Notes: generated by a model from the sequence alone, not told the origin. A DNA stretch of 64,000 bases from Thiobacillus denitrificans ATCC 25259 (GCF_000012745.1 NC_007404.1:2845810-2909809), one strand, 5' to 3'; positions 23,352 through 33,002 are shown, counted from the stretch's first letter. A program made the numbers and translations.

Positions 23352-24157
23352 CGCGTCTCGCTCAGTTGTTTTAGCTTGCTGGACAGCGAAGCCGCCGACA
23401 GCTCGCCCAGGTGGGTGCCGACCAGTCGTCCGCGGGCGTCGTAGAACAGCGTGGTCGGCAGGGCGCCAGAGCCCGCCGCGCGGGCCAGTTCCCCGCCGGG
23501 ATCGAGCAGCATGTTGGCAAGACCGAGCCGACCCGCGTCGAGGTAGCGCCGGACCGTCGCCGCGTCCTCGCCCTGGTTGACGAAGACGAAGCTAACGCCG
23601 GTTTCGCGTTGCTGCGCGGCCGCCAGCACCGGCATTTCGCGCCGGCAGGGCGGGCACCAGCTCGCCCACAGGTTGACGACCAGCGGTTTGCCGCCGGCCA
23701 GTGTCGCGAGATCGGTCGGCGCGCCAGCGAGCGTCGTCAAGGCGACGGCTGGCAGTTGCGGCTTTTCCGTCAGGCGCAGCGCGCCGGAAAGCGCGGCCCA
23801 GACCACCGCCCCGGTCGCGAGCCCGACGGCGAGCGGTCGGCGCAGCGCCGGTTGGCGCACCCCGCGCCAGAGCGCGACCGCGAGCGCCGCCAGGCTTCCG
23901 GCCCAGATCGTGAATCCGCCGTCGCGGATGTCGAGCATCGACCAGGGGGCGTCGCGGTAGGTGTCGAACCAGAGAATGACGAAGACGATGCGCGCGACGA
24001 CGACGCCGGCAAGCAGCATCTCGCTCAGGGTGTCGACAATGCCGACCTTACAGCGCCGCCCGGCGAGGTGGCCTGCGCCCGCGGCAGCGAGACCCGCTGC
24101 CAACAGCACCGCCATGCCGATGGGCAGCGCAAGGGGGCCGAGGTTCACGGAAAGCAT
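23348..24157 (-). CDS. Fusion of Lgt-like membrane domain with TlpA-type thioredoxin
   Basis: The ATG at 24157 follows the dsbD stop by two bases and gives 269 residues. The first 125 residues hold four or so membrane helices with features of the prolipoprotein diacylglyceryl transferase (Lgt) fold, such as the IWAGSLAAL segment. The full catalytic set of Lgt is not evident, so enzymatic Lgt activity is doubtful. Residues 135-269 are a thioredoxin domain with WASWCPPCRREMPVL (Cys168-Cys171). Proteins of this build are annotated as TlpA family. The Lgt-like part probably anchors the domain or relays electrons from DsbD (inference). Confidence 0.8.
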   Translation of the reverse strand: MLSVNLGPLALPIGMAVLLAAGLAAAGAGHLAGRRCKVGIVDTLSEMLLAGVVVARIVFVILWFDTYRDAPWSMLDIRDGGFTIWAGSLAALAVALWRGVRQPALRRPLAVGLATGAVVWAALSGALRLTEKPQLPAVALTTLAGAPTDLATLAGGKPLVVNLWASWCPPCRREMPVLAAAQQRETGVSFVFVNQGEDAATVRRYLDAGRLGLANMLLDPGGELARAAGSGALPTTLFYDARGRLVGTHLGELSAASLSSKLKQLSETR

Positions 24158-24159
24158 GT

Positions 24160-25929
24160 TCAGGATTTCCTCGCCTGCGCCAGGCGGACAAGGAACGCGT
24201 CCGCAGTCAGTTCGCCGACGATGCGCTGGGCGCGCCGCTCCTCGCCGTCGGGGCCGATCAGCAGCAGGGTCGGCGGGCCGAGCACCTGGTGCGCGCGCAT
24301 CAGCGCGCGGTCTGCCGCGTCGTTGGCCGTGACGTCCGGCCGCAGGAGCTGCATGTCGGCGAGCGCAGCCTGCACCCGCGGGTCGGCGAACACCTCGTGC
24401 TCGATCGTCTTGCACGACACGCACCAGTCGGCGTAGTAGTCCACCAGCGTCCACTGTCCGCGCCGTCCGGCATCGGCGACGCGCGCGGCGAGGTCCTGTT
24501 CGGTCTTGGCCGGCGTGAAGCGCGCCATGAAGCCGTCCGCCGCCGCGGCCTGCGCCGGCGCCGCGGTAGCCGCGACGAAAGCGAGCGGCCGTAGCGGATC
24601 CGTCGCACCCCCGGCGGCGCCGAGCACCATCGCGCCGCCCCACAGGCCGACCAGCAGCGCCAGATAACGCGACATCAGGCGGCCTTTTTCGCTGGCGATC
24701 TTCTGGATCAGCGCGAACAGGCTCAAGGCGACGGCCAGCAGCCAGGCGCCCCACAGCCCGAGCGTCAATTCGGCGGGCAACACCCGGGCGACGAAGGCGA
24801 TCGCGGTGGCCAGCAGGACGAAGCCGAACACGGCCTTGACCCGGTTCATCCACTCCCCCGGGCGCGGCAGCAGACGGGCGCCGAGCGTACCGACGAGCAG
24901 GAGAGGAACGCCCATGCCCAGTCCCATCGCGAAGAGTGCCAAGCCGCCGGTCACAACATCGCCGGTATTGCCGATGTAGAGCAGCGCGCCGGCCAGCGGC
25001 GCGGTCATGCAGGGGCCCACCAGCAGCGCCGACAGGACGCCCATCGCCGCCGCACCGCCGAGCGTGCCGCCGCGCTGGCTCTGGCTCGCGGTGTTCAGAC
25101 GGTTGCGCAGCACTGCCGGCAACTGCAGTTCGTAGAAGCCGAACATGGCCAGCGCCAGCCCGACGAAGGCCAGGCCGAACGCGCCGAGCACCCAGGGGTT
25201 CTGCAGCGTCGCCTGGACGTTGGCACCGGCCAGCGCCGCACCGGCACCGACCGCGGCATAGGTCAGTGCCATTGGCAGCACAAAGGCCAGCGAGAGGACG
25301 AAACCGCGCCGCGGCCCCGCCCCGCTGCCGGCGATCAGGCTCGAAAGAATCGGCAACATCGGAAGCACGCAGGGGGTGAAGGTCATGAGCAGACCCAGGC
25401 CGAAGAACACAGCCAGCATCCAGCCCGGGTTCGCCCGCGACAGGCGATCGGCCAGGTCCTGGTCTTCGCCGAGCGCGGCGCCGCCCTGCCGGGGCGCATC
25501 GGCCGTCGGCTCGACCGACGTCGCGCTGCCGGCAAGGGTCACGCGCCGGGTTTGCGGCGGGTAGCATATGCCCGCTTCGGCACAGCCCTGCCAGCTCACC
25601 GTCAAGGCCTGGGCCGCTGGGGCTTTGACGAGGACCGCCAATCGATCGTGATAGACCTCGCTCGGGCCGAAATACTCGTCGTTCTTGACGACGCCCGGCG
25701 GCAGGCTGACCGCTTCGACGCTGCCCGCCGGCTCGCCCTCGACCTTCACCTGCTTGCGGTACAGGTAATAGCCTTCGCTGATGACCCAGTTCAGGCGCAC
25801 CTGGCCGTCGCCTTCTTCGCTCACGCCCAGACGGAAGGCCTCCTCCACCGGCAGGAAAGATTGCTCGGCATGCGCGGGCACGGCCCAGAGCAGAACGAGG
25901 ATCACGACCGACCAGAACGAACGCAGCAT
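24160..25929 (-). CDS. dsbD: Thiol:disulfide interchange protein DsbD
   Basis: DsbD moves electrons from cytoplasmic thioredoxin across the inner membrane to periplasmic reductants. The ATG at 25929 is preferred over an upstream TTG because GGAG lies six bases before it. The 589-residue protein has a signal peptide and an alpha domain with WQGCAEAGICYPP (Cys116, Cys122). The eight-helix beta domain includes TFTPCVLPMLP and LLVGPCMTAPLAG, with the paired membrane cysteines. The gamma thioredoxin domain shows YYADWCVSCKTIEHEVF. All six redox cysteines are present. It heads the operon and is divergent from a two-component system. Confidence 0.95.
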   Translation of the reverse strand: MLRSFWSVVILVLLWAVPAHAEQSFLPVEEAFRLGVSEEGDGQVRLNWVISEGYYLYRKQVKVEGEPAGSVEAVSLPPGVVKNDEYFGPSEVYHDRLAVLVKAPAAQALTVSWQGCAEAGICYPPQTRRVTLAGSATSVEPTADAPRQGGAALGEDQDLADRLSRANPGWMLAVFFGLGLLMTFTPCVLPMLPILSSLIAGSGAGPRRGFVLSLAFVLPMALTYAAVGAGAALAGANVQATLQNPWVLGAFGLAFVGLALAMFGFYELQLPAVLRNRLNTASQSQRGGTLGGAAAMGVLSALLVGPCMTAPLAGALLYIGNTGDVVTGGLALFAMGLGMGVPLLLVGTLGARLLPRPGEWMNRVKAVFGFVLLATAIAFVARVLPAELTLGLWGAWLLAVALSLFALIQKIASEKGRLMSRYLALLVGLWGGAMVLGAAGGATDPLRPLAFVAATAAPAQAAAADGFMARFTPAKTEQDLAARVADAGRRGQWTLVDYYADWCVSCKTIEHEVFADPRVQAALADMQLLRPDVTANDAADRALMRAHQVLGPPTLLLIGPDGEERRAQRIVGELTADAFLVRLAQARKS

Positions 25930-25974
25930 GAACAGCTCCAAAATCTTGACGAGCGCGCATCTTTGACGGCCCGG

Positions 25975-25991
25975 GTTAAGGCTACATTAAC
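25975..25991. promoter_or_regulatory. TTAA-N7-TTAA box (QseB/PmrA type) between dsbD and the regulator gene
   Basis: GTTAAGGCTACATTAAC contains two TTAA half sites 11 bases apart, matching the PmrA/QseB-type layout NTTAAN-N5-NTTAAN. It lies midway in the 95-base divergent promoter region, 34 bases upstream of the response-regulator start and 46 bases upstream of dsbD, so one site could serve both directions. Confidence 0.6.
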
Positions 25992-26024
25992 GGAGCTGTG
26001 CGACGAACGTAGGGGCACCACTTT

Positions 26025-26690
26025 ATGCGGGTATTGCTGATCGAAGACGACGACCTGATCGCCCACGGTGTCCAGGCTGGCCTGGGCGCGCGGGGCCTGA
26101 CGGTGGATCGGGTCGAGACCGCGGCGCAGGCGCGAACCATGCTCGCGACCGTGCACTACCAACTGGCGATTCTCGATCTCGGTCTGCCCGACGAGGATGG
26201 CATGAGTCTGCTGCAGCGCTGGCGCGCGGCGGGCGTCGATCTGCCGGTGCTGGTGCTGACCGCGCGCGACGCCGTGGAGGACCGGGTCGCCGGACTGCGC
26301 GCCGGCGCGGACGATTACCTGCTCAAACCCTTCGACCTCGACGAACTGCTCGCCCGCCTGCAGGCGCTGCTGCGCCGCGCCGCCGGGCGCAGCGCGGATG
26401 TCGTCGAGCATGGCGCGCTGCGGCTCGACCTCGAGCGCGGTGACGTCTCTCTCAACGGCCGTCCCGTCGTGCTGACGCGGCGCGAGCTGGCGCTGCTGGC
26501 CGCGCTGCTGCACGCGCGCGGCCGCATCCTCAGCGCCGACCAGCTCAAGGACAGCCTGTACGGGTTCAGCGAGGAGATCGAGAGCAACGCACTGAGCGTG
26601 CATATCCACCACCTGCGGCGCAAGCTCGGCGCCGACCTGATCGAGACCGTGCGCGGCCTCGGCTACCGCTTCAACATGTCAGACGCATGA
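26025..26690 (+). CDS. OmpR-family response regulator (QseB/PmrA-like)
   Basis: This 221-residue regulator has a receiver domain starting MRVLLIEDDDLIAHGVQAGL with Asp51 as phospho-acceptor (LAILDLGLPDEDG). The C-terminal winged helix contains LTRRELALLAALLHARG and VHIHHLRRKLGADLIETVRG. This pattern is characteristic of the QseB/PmrA/TctD branch. Its stop overlaps the kinase start (ATGA). A TTAA-N7-TTAA box in the divergent promoter fits this branch, so autoregulation together with control of the Dsb operon is plausible. Confidence 0.93.
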   Translation: MRVLLIEDDDLIAHGVQAGLGARGLTVDRVETAAQARTMLATVHYQLAILDLGLPDEDGMSLLQRWRAAGVDLPVLVLTARDAVEDRVAGLRAGADDYLLKPFDLDELLARLQALLRRAAGRSADVVEHGALRLDLERGDVSLNGRPVVLTRRELALLAALLHARGRILSADQLKDSLYGFSEEIESNALSVHIHHLRRKLGADLIETVRGLGYRFNMSDA

Positions 26691-28021
26691 GCCTGCGCCT
26701 GCGTCTGCTGCTGATGATCGGGGTGTCGCTGAGCCTGTTGTGGGGCGGGGTCGCGATGTGGATGCTGCACGATCTGGAAGGTGAAATGCGCCGCACGCTC
26801 GATCAGCGGCTCGCGATGTCGGCACGCATGGTGGCCGGGCTGGTCGCACAGAATCCGGCGGCGTGGGACACGGTCGACGGTGCCGGCCCCGCCCCGCTGA
26901 CCGTGCCGGCGACCGCGAAGGGGCTCGCCTGCCAAGTCAGTTCGCTGCGCGGCGAAGTCCTCGCGCGCACGCCCGGCGCGGCGCCCGCCGCGATCGCGAC
27001 GGTGACGCCGGGATTTGCCGAGCGCGAGATCGACGGCGAACGCTGGCGCAGTTATACCGTCGAGGCGCAGGGTGTGCGGATCACCACGGCGGACCGCCTG
27101 GCCGAGCGCGACGATCTGCTGCGCGACGTGATCGCCGCTGCGGTCGTGCCCTTCGTCGTCGCGCTCGTCGGCAGCCTGGCGATGCTCTGGATCGGGGTCA
27201 GAAGCGGGCTCGTCCCGCTCGAGCGACTGCGCCAGGCCCTCGCCCGACGGGCGCCGGACGCGCTGACACCTATCCCCGACGCACCCATGCCACGCGAGCT
27301 GCAACCGCTGGTCGACGCCCTGAACCAGCTGCTCGAACGAATGCGCACCGCCATCGCGCGCGAACGCCGTTTTACCAGCGACGTCGCGCACGAACTGCGG
27401 ACGCCGCTGACCGCGGTCAAGACCCACCTGCAGGTCGCCCGCATCACGCACGGCGCGGCCGCGGAGACGGCGCTCGATTTCGCCGAAGAGGGCGCGTCGC
27501 GCCTGCAACATACCCTGCAGCAGCTGCTGACGCTGGCGCAGGTCGAGGGCCCGTTTTCCTGGGACGAGACCGAGCGTGCTTACGCCGACGAGGTCGCTCG
27601 CCTCGCGATCCGGGACGCGGCACCCGAAGCGCCCGGCCGCATCGTCTTCGAAAGCCACGGTGTTCCGGCCGAACTCGCGCTGCCCCAGGCGCTCGCCGTG
27701 ACCGCGCTGCGCAACCTGCTCGACAACGCGCTGTGCCATTCCCCGTCGGAGCAAAGCATCACGCTGGAAATCGAGGCCGGGCCGGACGACGTCCGTTTTC
27801 GCGTACGCGACAGCGGACCCGGCCTGCTCCCCGACGAACTCGCGCGCGTCACGGAACGCTTCTGGCGGCGTGACCGCGGGCGCGGGAGTGGATTGGGGCT
27901 GGCGATCGTGCTCGCGATCGCCGAGCGCTGCGGAGGCTCGCTCTCGCTGGCGCCACCCGCGACGGGCGGACTGGAAGCCGAACTGCGCTTGCCGCGCGCT
28001 GAACGCGATCGCGCGAGTTGA
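26687..28021 (+). CDS. Sensor histidine kinase, partner of the OmpR-family regulator
   Basis: This 444-residue kinase has two membrane helices (near residues 5-25 and 150-170) bracketing a periplasmic sensor loop of about 120 residues, as in QseC and PmrB. The phospho-acceptor motif is RFTSDVAHELRTPLTAVKTHLQ with His235. The N-box is LRNLLDNALCHSP and the ATP lid shows RDSGPGLLPDEL and GSGLGLAIV. It is translationally coupled to the regulator. The stimulus is unknown, but divergence from a periplasmic reductase operon suggests envelope redox or metal stress (inference). Confidence 0.92.
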   Translation: MSLRLRLLLMIGVSLSLLWGGVAMWMLHDLEGEMRRTLDQRLAMSARMVAGLVAQNPAAWDTVDGAGPAPLTVPATAKGLACQVSSLRGEVLARTPGAAPAAIATVTPGFAEREIDGERWRSYTVEAQGVRITTADRLAERDDLLRDVIAAAVVPFVVALVGSLAMLWIGVRSGLVPLERLRQALARRAPDALTPIPDAPMPRELQPLVDALNQLLERMRTAIARERRFTSDVAHELRTPLTAVKTHLQVARITHGAAAETALDFAEEGASRLQHTLQQLLTLAQVEGPFSWDETERAYADEVARLAIRDAAPEAPGRIVFESHGVPAELALPQALAVTALRNLLDNALCHSPSEQSITLEIEAGPDDVRFRVRDSGPGLLPDELARVTERFWRRDRGRGSGLGLAIVLAIAERCGGSLSLAPPATGGLEAELRLPRAERDRAS

Positions 28022-28158
28022 AGGCCCCCACGGGGCGTTTCAGCGAGCGGGTCGGACCCGCGCGGAAAGCGCGGGGATGCGGATGTAAAACCTTGATCAT
28101 GGCGACGCCGGCACGCTCCGCATCCGCCGCGTCCTCAGATTCGTCCGAGCCCTTCGCC

Positions 28159-29988
28159 TTACTCGACCGTCACCGACTTCGCCAGGTTCCGCGGCTTGTC
28201 GACGTCGGTGCCCTTCTGCAGCGCGGCGTGATACGACAGCATCTGCAGCGGCACAGTGTGGAGAATCGGCGAGAGCGCGCCGTTGCCGCCGCCGGGCAGG
28301 CGGATGACGTGGACGAAGGGCGACTCCTCGATGTGCACGTCGCCGTCGGCGAACACGTAGAGTTCGCCGCCGCGCGCGCGCACTTCCTGCATGTTGGATT
28401 TGAGCTTCTCGATCAACTGGTCGTTCGGCGCGATCGTGATGACCGGCATGTCTTCGTCGACCAACGCGAGCGGCCCGTGCTTGAGTTCGCCGGCCGGATA
28501 GGCCTCGGCGTGGATATAGGAAATTTCCTTGAGTTTGAGCGCGCCTTCGAGCGCGATCGGATAGTGCACGCCGCGGCCGAGGAACAAGGCGTGGGTCTTG
28601 TTGGCGAAGCGCTGCGACCAGGCCTCGACCGCGGGTTCGAGCGCGAGCACCTGTTGCAACTTGTTCGGCAGGCTGCGCAAGGCGGCGAGATGTTCGGCTT
28701 CCTGGGCCGCACTGAGCCGGCCGCGAAGCTTCGCGAGGACCAGGGTCAGGAGGAAGAGACCGGCGAGCTGCGTCGTGAAGGCCTTGGTCGACGCGACGCC
28801 GATCTCGGGGCCGGCACGGGTCAGGAATTTCAGCCGCGAAGCCCGGGTCAGCGCCGACTCGGGCACGTTGCAGATCGTCAGCGTCTTGTCCTGGCCGAGG
28901 CTCTTCGCGTGGTTCAGCGCGGCGAGCGTGTCGGCGGTTTCGCCCGATTGCGAGATCGTGACGATGAGCGCGTCGGGATTGGGAACGCTCGTGCGGTAGC
29001 GGTATTCGCTCGCGATCTCGGCGTGGGCCGGAATCCCGGCGATCTCCTCGAGCCAGTAGGTGGCCACTTTTGCTGCATGGTAGCTCGTGCCGCACGCGAG
29101 GAAGGTCACGCCGTCGACCTTTTCGAGGACCTCGGCCGCGTCGAAGCCGAACCACTCGGGCTGAACGTGCTCCTGCGAGACGGCGACGAGCAGCGTGTCG
29201 GTCAGTGCCCGCGGCTGCTCGTGGATCTCCTTTTGCATGAAGTGACGGTAGGTGCCGAGCTCGGCCATGTCCGCCGAAAGCTCGGAAACGTGGACGCTGC
29301 GGTCGGCCTTGTTGCCGGCCGCGTCGTAGACCGCGACGCTCAGGAGGCCGACGTCGGCGACATCGCCTTCTTCGAGATACATCACGCGCTGAGTCACCGG
29401 CAGCAGCGCCGAGACGTCCGAGGCGATGAAGTTCTCCTCGATGCCGAGCCCGATCAGGAGCGGACTGCCCTTGCGCGCGCAGACGAGATGATTGGGCGCA
29501 TCCTCGCTGACGACGCCGATCGCGTAAGCGCCTTCGAGTCGCGCGACCGCCGCGCGCGTCGCTGCGAGCAGGTCTTTCGACTGGCGGTAGTGCAGGTCGA
29601 CGAGATGGGCGATGACCTCGGTGTCGGTCTCCGACTCGAACACGTAGCCCGCGGCCCTGAGTTCGGCGCGCAAGGCTTCGTGGTTTTCGATGATGCCGTT
29701 GTGCACGACCGCGAAACGGCCGCTGACGTGGGGATGGGCGTTCGCCTCCGAAGGCGCGCCGTGCGTCGCCCAGCGCGTGTGCGCGATGCCGAGATGGCCG
29801 GACAGGGCTTGCGCCGCGCAGGTCTCGGCGAGCGCGGCGACCCGCCCGACGCTGCGTGCGCGCTTGAGTCCGCCGTCGATGATCACGAGGCCGGCCGAGT
29901 CGTAGCCGCGGTACTCGAGACGGCGCAGGCCCTCGAGCAGGATGGGGACGACGTTACGTTGCGCTACCGCGCCGACTATGCCGCACAT
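28159..29988 (-). CDS. glmS: Glucosamine-fructose-6-phosphate aminotransferase
   Basis: GlmS makes glucosamine-6-phosphate from fructose-6-phosphate and glutamine, the first step toward UDP-GlcNAc. The 609-residue protein starts [12 protein letters not shown], with Cys2 the glutaminase nucleophile once Met is removed. Two SIS domains bind the sugar phosphate ([13 protein letters not shown] and the [12 protein letters not shown] loop). The C-terminus ends [13 protein letters not shown], the family hallmark. It follows glmU by two bases, so both enter the same pathway from one transcript. No glmS ribozyme is expected or seen. Confidence 0.97.
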   Translation of the reverse strand: MCGIVGAVAQRNVVPILLEGLRRLEYRGYDSAGLVIIDGGLKRARSVGRVAALAETCAAQALSGHLGIAHTRWATHGAPSEANAHPHVSGRFAVVHNGIIENHEALRAELRAAGYVFESETDTEVIAHLVDLHYRQSKDLLAATRAAVARLEGAYAIGVVSEDAPNHLVCARKGSPLLIGLGIEENFIASDVSALLPVTQRVMYLEEGDVADVGLLSVAVYDAAGNKADRSVHVSELSADMAELGTYRHFMQKEIHEQPRALTDTLLVAVSQEHVQPEWFGFDAAEVLEKVDGVTFLACGTSYHAAKVATYWLEEIAGIPAHAEIASEYRYRTSVPNPDALIVTISQSGETADTLAALNHAKSLGQDKTLTICNVPESALTRASRLKFLTRAGPEIGVASTKAFTTQLAGLFLLTLVLAKLRGRLSAAQEAEHLAALRSLPNKLQQVLALEPAVEAWSQRFANKTHALFLGRGVHYPIALEGALKLKEISYIHAEAYPAGELKHGPLALVDEDMPVITIAPNDQLIEKLKSNMQEVRARGGELYVFADGDVHIEESPFVHVIRLPGGGNGALSPILHTVPLQMLSYHAALQKGTDVDKPRNLAKSVTVE

Positions 29989-29990
29989 GC

Positions 29991-31367
29991 TTAGCCTTCC
30001 TTTTTCGGTTTTATGGGCCGCTTCCAGCCGCTGATCGTCTGCTGCTTCGCTCGCGAGAGCGTGAGCTCGCCGGGCGGCGCGTCGCGCGTGAGCGTCGTCC
30101 CGGCACCGAGCGTCGCCCCCTGCCCGACCGTCACGGGTGCGACGAGCTGGGTGTCGGAGCCGACGAAGACGTCGTCCTCGATCACGGTGCGGTGCTTGTT
30201 GGCACCGTCGTAATTGCAGGTGATCGTGCCGGCGCCGATATTGACACGCTGGCCCATCGTCGTATCGCCGACGTAGGACAGATGGTTGATTTTCGAGCCG
30301 GCGTCGATGGCGCTGTTCTTGATCTCGACGAAGTTGCCGACATGCACGTCGCGCGCCAAGCGTGTGCCCGGGCGGATCCGCGAAAACGGTCCGAGCCGGC
30401 CGGCCTCGCCGATCGTCGCGTCGTCGATCAGCGTGAACGCGTCGAGACGGGTGCCCGCGGCGATCGAGACGTTGCGCAGCACGCAGTTTGCGCCGATCTG
30501 CACGCCGTCGCCGAGCTCGACCCGGCCTTCGAACACGCAGTTGACGTCGATCGTCACGTCACGCCCGCAGACCAGGCTGCCGCGCACGTCGAGCCGTGCA
30601 GGGTCCATCAGCGTGACGCCGTCGGCGAGCAGACGCTGCGCGACTTCGTTCTGGTGGATGCGTTCGAGTTCGGCGAGCTGGGCCTTGCTGTTGACGCCGA
30701 GCACCTCCCAGTCGTGCTGGGGCTGATGCGTCTCGATCTCGACACCGTCGCGCACGGCCAGTGCGACGATGTCGGTCAGGTAATACTCGCCCTGTGCGTT
30801 GTCGTTCCTGAGCTCGCCGATCCAGCGCTTGAGGTGGCGCGTCGGCACGGCGAGGATGCCGGTGTTGACCTCCTGGATCGCGCGCTCGGCGGCGCTGGCG
30901 TCCTTGTGCTCGACGATGCGGGCGACCCGCGCGTTCTCGCGCACGATGCGCCCGTAGCCGTCGGGGTGGGCGAGATTCACGGTCAGGAGCCCGAATTTGC
31001 CGGCATCGGCGGCCGCGGCGAGCGGCGCGAGCGTCGTCGTGTGGATCAAGGGAACGTCGCCGTAGAGCACGAGCGTCACGCCGTCGTCAGCGAGCTGCGG
31101 CAGCGCCTGCTTTACGGCGTGCCCGGTGCCGTGCTGTTCGGCCTGGAGCACGAAGCTCAGCGTCGCCTCGGCCATCGCCTGAGGCACGGCTTCGCCGCCG
31201 AAGCCATAGACGACGCAGGTCCGCGCGGCGCCCAGCGCCTGCGCGGTCGCGACGACGTGCCCGAGCAAGGGGCGGCCGGCGAGTTGGTGCAAGACCTTGG
31301 GCAGGTCGGAACGCATGCGCGTGCCCTTGCCGGCGGCGAGGATCAGGATGTCGAGTTTCGGATGCAT
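29991..31367 (-). CDS. glmU: Bifunctional UDP-GlcNAc pyrophosphorylase / GlcN-1-P acetyltransferase
   Basis: GlmU acetylates glucosamine-1-phosphate and then couples it to UTP to give UDP-GlcNAc. The ATG at 31367 places the nucleotide-binding motif [20 protein letters not shown] at the N-terminus; an open extension upstream lacks conservation. The 458-residue length is normal. The N-terminal uridyltransferase domain shows LYGDVPL. The C-terminal left-handed beta helix of hexapeptide repeats includes [12 protein letters not shown] and [20 protein letters not shown]. It precedes glmS with a two-base gap. Confidence 0.97.
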   Translation of the reverse strand: MHPKLDILILAAGKGTRMRSDLPKVLHQLAGRPLLGHVVATAQALGAARTCVVYGFGGEAVPQAMAEATLSFVLQAEQHGTGHAVKQALPQLADDGVTLVLYGDVPLIHTTTLAPLAAAADAGKFGLLTVNLAHPDGYGRIVRENARVARIVEHKDASAAERAIQEVNTGILAVPTRHLKRWIGELRNDNAQGEYYLTDIVALAVRDGVEIETHQPQHDWEVLGVNSKAQLAELERIHQNEVAQRLLADGVTLMDPARLDVRGSLVCGRDVTIDVNCVFEGRVELGDGVQIGANCVLRNVSIAAGTRLDAFTLIDDATIGEAGRLGPFSRIRPGTRLARDVHVGNFVEIKNSAIDAGSKINHLSYVGDTTMGQRVNIGAGTITCNYDGANKHRTVIEDDVFVGSDTQLVAPVTVGQGATLGAGTTLTRDAPPGELTLSRAKQQTISGWKRPIKPKKEG

Positions 31368-31510
31368 GCTTGTCCGTGGAAGAGGTGCCCTCGGGGGCGT
31401 AGCAAATCGCGCGCCAAGTATAAGGCCTCGCCGTGGCGGTCGAAACACGCCAGGCGCGGGGGTCGGCGCGTCGACAAGGCCAGTCGTGGCGATCCCTGGC
31501 TGCGGCTCAA

Positions 31511-31540
31511 AAAAATACGGGGCCGCAGCCCCGTATTTTT
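31511..31540. terminator. Bidirectional terminator between the OmpA-family gene and glmU
   Basis: ATACGGGGC-CGCA-GCCCCGTAT is flanked by A5 and T5, forming a perfect long stem. It lies just after the stop of the OmpA-family gene and terminates that minus-strand transcript; it reads equally in the other direction. Confidence 0.9.
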
Positions 31541-31554
31541 GTCTGTCGCCGCGC

Positions 31555-32355
31555 TTACTGTTGCTGCGGCTTCAGTTCGACCCTGCGGTTCTTGAAGCGG
31601 CCGATGTCGTTGCCGTTGTCGGCGATCGGTTGCGACTCGCCGTAGGCCTTGGTCACCAACTGCTCGGCCGGGATGCCCTTGCCGATGAGGTACTCACGCA
31701 CGGCCTCGGCGCGGCGCCGCGACAACTCCATGTTGTAGGCTTCCGACCCCTTGCTGTCGGTGTGGCCGCCGACTTCGACGGTGCCCTCGCCCCAGCCCTT
31801 CAGGGTCTCCACGGCCTGGTCGAGCTTTTCGCGGGCCTCGGGCCGCAACGTCGCCTTGTCGTACGCGAAATTCACGTCCTCAAGCACGATGGAGCGCGGC
31901 GCGGGCGCGGGCTCCGCAGCAGGCGCGAGCGCGGCGGGTTCCGCCGGCGCCGCCTCGGCGACCGGCGGACAGCCGTCGGGCGTATTCGCCGGCGTGTCGG
32001 GGCACTTGTCGTCGTCGTCGACGACGCCGTCGCCGTCGCGGTCGAGTTCGCAGCCATCCGGGCCGACCTTGCGTCCGGCCGGGGTGTTCGGGCACTTGTC
32101 CTTGTCGTCGGTGACGCCGTCGCCGTCGCTGTCCTCGGGCGGCACGTCGCACGGCCGGTCGAGTAGTTGGCGTCCGGGGCAGCCGATCGTGCGGAAGAGT
32201 TCGTAGCCTGTGGTTTTTCCGGTCGGGCTCGCCGGGTTGCTGGGATCGTAGAAGGTCGCACCGCTCGGCGTACCTTCAGCCGCGTGGCCCGACATGGCAC
32301 TCGCCGACAAAATCGCGGCCACGCCGGTCTTCAACAGAAAGCGGTTCACTCGCAT
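31555..32355 (-). CDS. OmpA-family protein with thrombospondin type 3-like repeats
   Basis: This 266-residue protein has a signal peptide ([20 protein letters not shown]). A short conserved segment ([20 protein letters not shown]) is followed by two calcium-binding thrombospondin type 3 repeats ([20 protein letters not shown] and [20 protein letters not shown]). A Pro/Ala-rich linker leads to a C-terminal OmpA domain that binds peptidoglycan ([20 protein letters not shown], then [15 protein letters not shown]). There is no N-terminal beta barrel, so it is probably periplasmic or surface-attached rather than a porin. It is a single-gene unit with its own terminator. Confidence 0.9.
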   Translation of the reverse strand: MRVNRFLLKTGVAAILSASAMSGHAAEGTPSGATFYDPSNPASPTGKTTGYELFRTIGCPGRQLLDRPCDVPPEDSDGDGVTDDKDKCPNTPAGRKVGPDGCELDRDGDGVVDDDDKCPDTPANTPDGCPPVAEAAPAEPAALAPAAEPAPAPRSIVLEDVNFAYDKATLRPEAREKLDQAVETLKGWGEGTVEVGGHTDSKGSEAYNMELSRRRAEAVREYLIGKGIPAEQLVTKAYGESQPIADNGNDIGRFKNRRVELKPQQQ

Positions 32356-32520
32356 GATTAGATCCTTTGACTTATTTGAGTTGGCTTGTTGGAATCGGTG
32401 CGCGAGCGTTCCCCCGCCCGTCGCAACGCCAATTTAGCTTATCGCATGCGCCGTGTCAGTCGGCCGTCCGGAGGTCGGGCTGTCAGAATGCGCCTTCGTG
32501 GCGTCTCGACCGCGGGCAAA

Positions 32521-32550
32521 AAAAAGGCAACCCGGACCGGTTGCCTTTTC
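32521..32550 (-). terminator. Terminator of the atp operon
   Basis: AAAAGGCAACC-CGGACC-GGTTGCCTTTT forms a stem with A/T runs on both sides and sits 17 bases after the atpC stop on the minus strand. It closes the ATP synthase operon. Confidence 0.88.
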
Positions 32551-32566
32551 TGCGAAGCGGAGACCC

Positions 32567-32989
32567 TTAGGGCAGCTTGCGCAATTTCTTGATCGCCGCA
32601 AGCTGCGCGACAGCCTGGGCGAGTTCGGCTTGGGCCTGCGCGTAGTCGAGCGTCGCCGCCTTGTCCTTCATCGCCTCTTCAGCAGCCCGCTTGGCCTCGA
32701 GCGCTTTCGCCTCGTCGAGATCAGCCCCGCGCACTGCCGAGTCGGACAGAATCGTGATGAGATGCGGCTGCACTTCGAGTATGCCACCGGAGACGTAGAC
32801 GAGTTCTTCCTCATCCTGGTTCGGCGCCTTGATGCGCACCGAGCCCGGGCGCAGCGTGGTCAGCAGCGGCGTATGCCGCGGGTAGATGCCCAGCTCGCCG
32901 CGCTGTCCCGGAGCGATCACCATCTCGGCGGTGCCCGAGTACAGGGACTTTTCCGCGCTGACGATGTCGACGTGTATGGTCATGGCCAT
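32567..32989 (-). CDS. atpC: ATP synthase F1 epsilon subunit
   Basis: Epsilon sits on the rotor stalk and inhibits reverse ATP hydrolysis. The 140-residue protein has the N-terminal beta-sandwich ([20 protein letters not shown], then [18 protein letters not shown]). A C-terminal helical hairpin contains [17 protein letters not shown]. It is the last gene of atpIBEFHAGDC. It is separated from atpD by 104 bases that contain a repeat not found in the other intergenic gaps. Confidence 0.95.
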
Positions 32990-33002
32990 GTTGTAACCTC
33001 GT

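Noticed and set aside
24158..25960. Upstream continuation of the Lgt/TlpA fusion frame across dsbD
   Set aside because: The extra 600 codons are an out-of-frame shadow of dsbD, whose redox motifs are all in the other frame.
28022..28158. Possible small gene or glmS-type ribozyme near glmS
   Set aside because: The gap after glmS holds only short GC hairpins and no conserved ribozyme features; glmS is the second gene of its transcript.
29991..31448. GlmU start at the first in-frame codon (31448)
   Set aside because: The 27 extra residues are Arg/Pro-rich and unlike GlmU; the ATG at 31367 puts the nucleotide-binding loop at the N-terminus.
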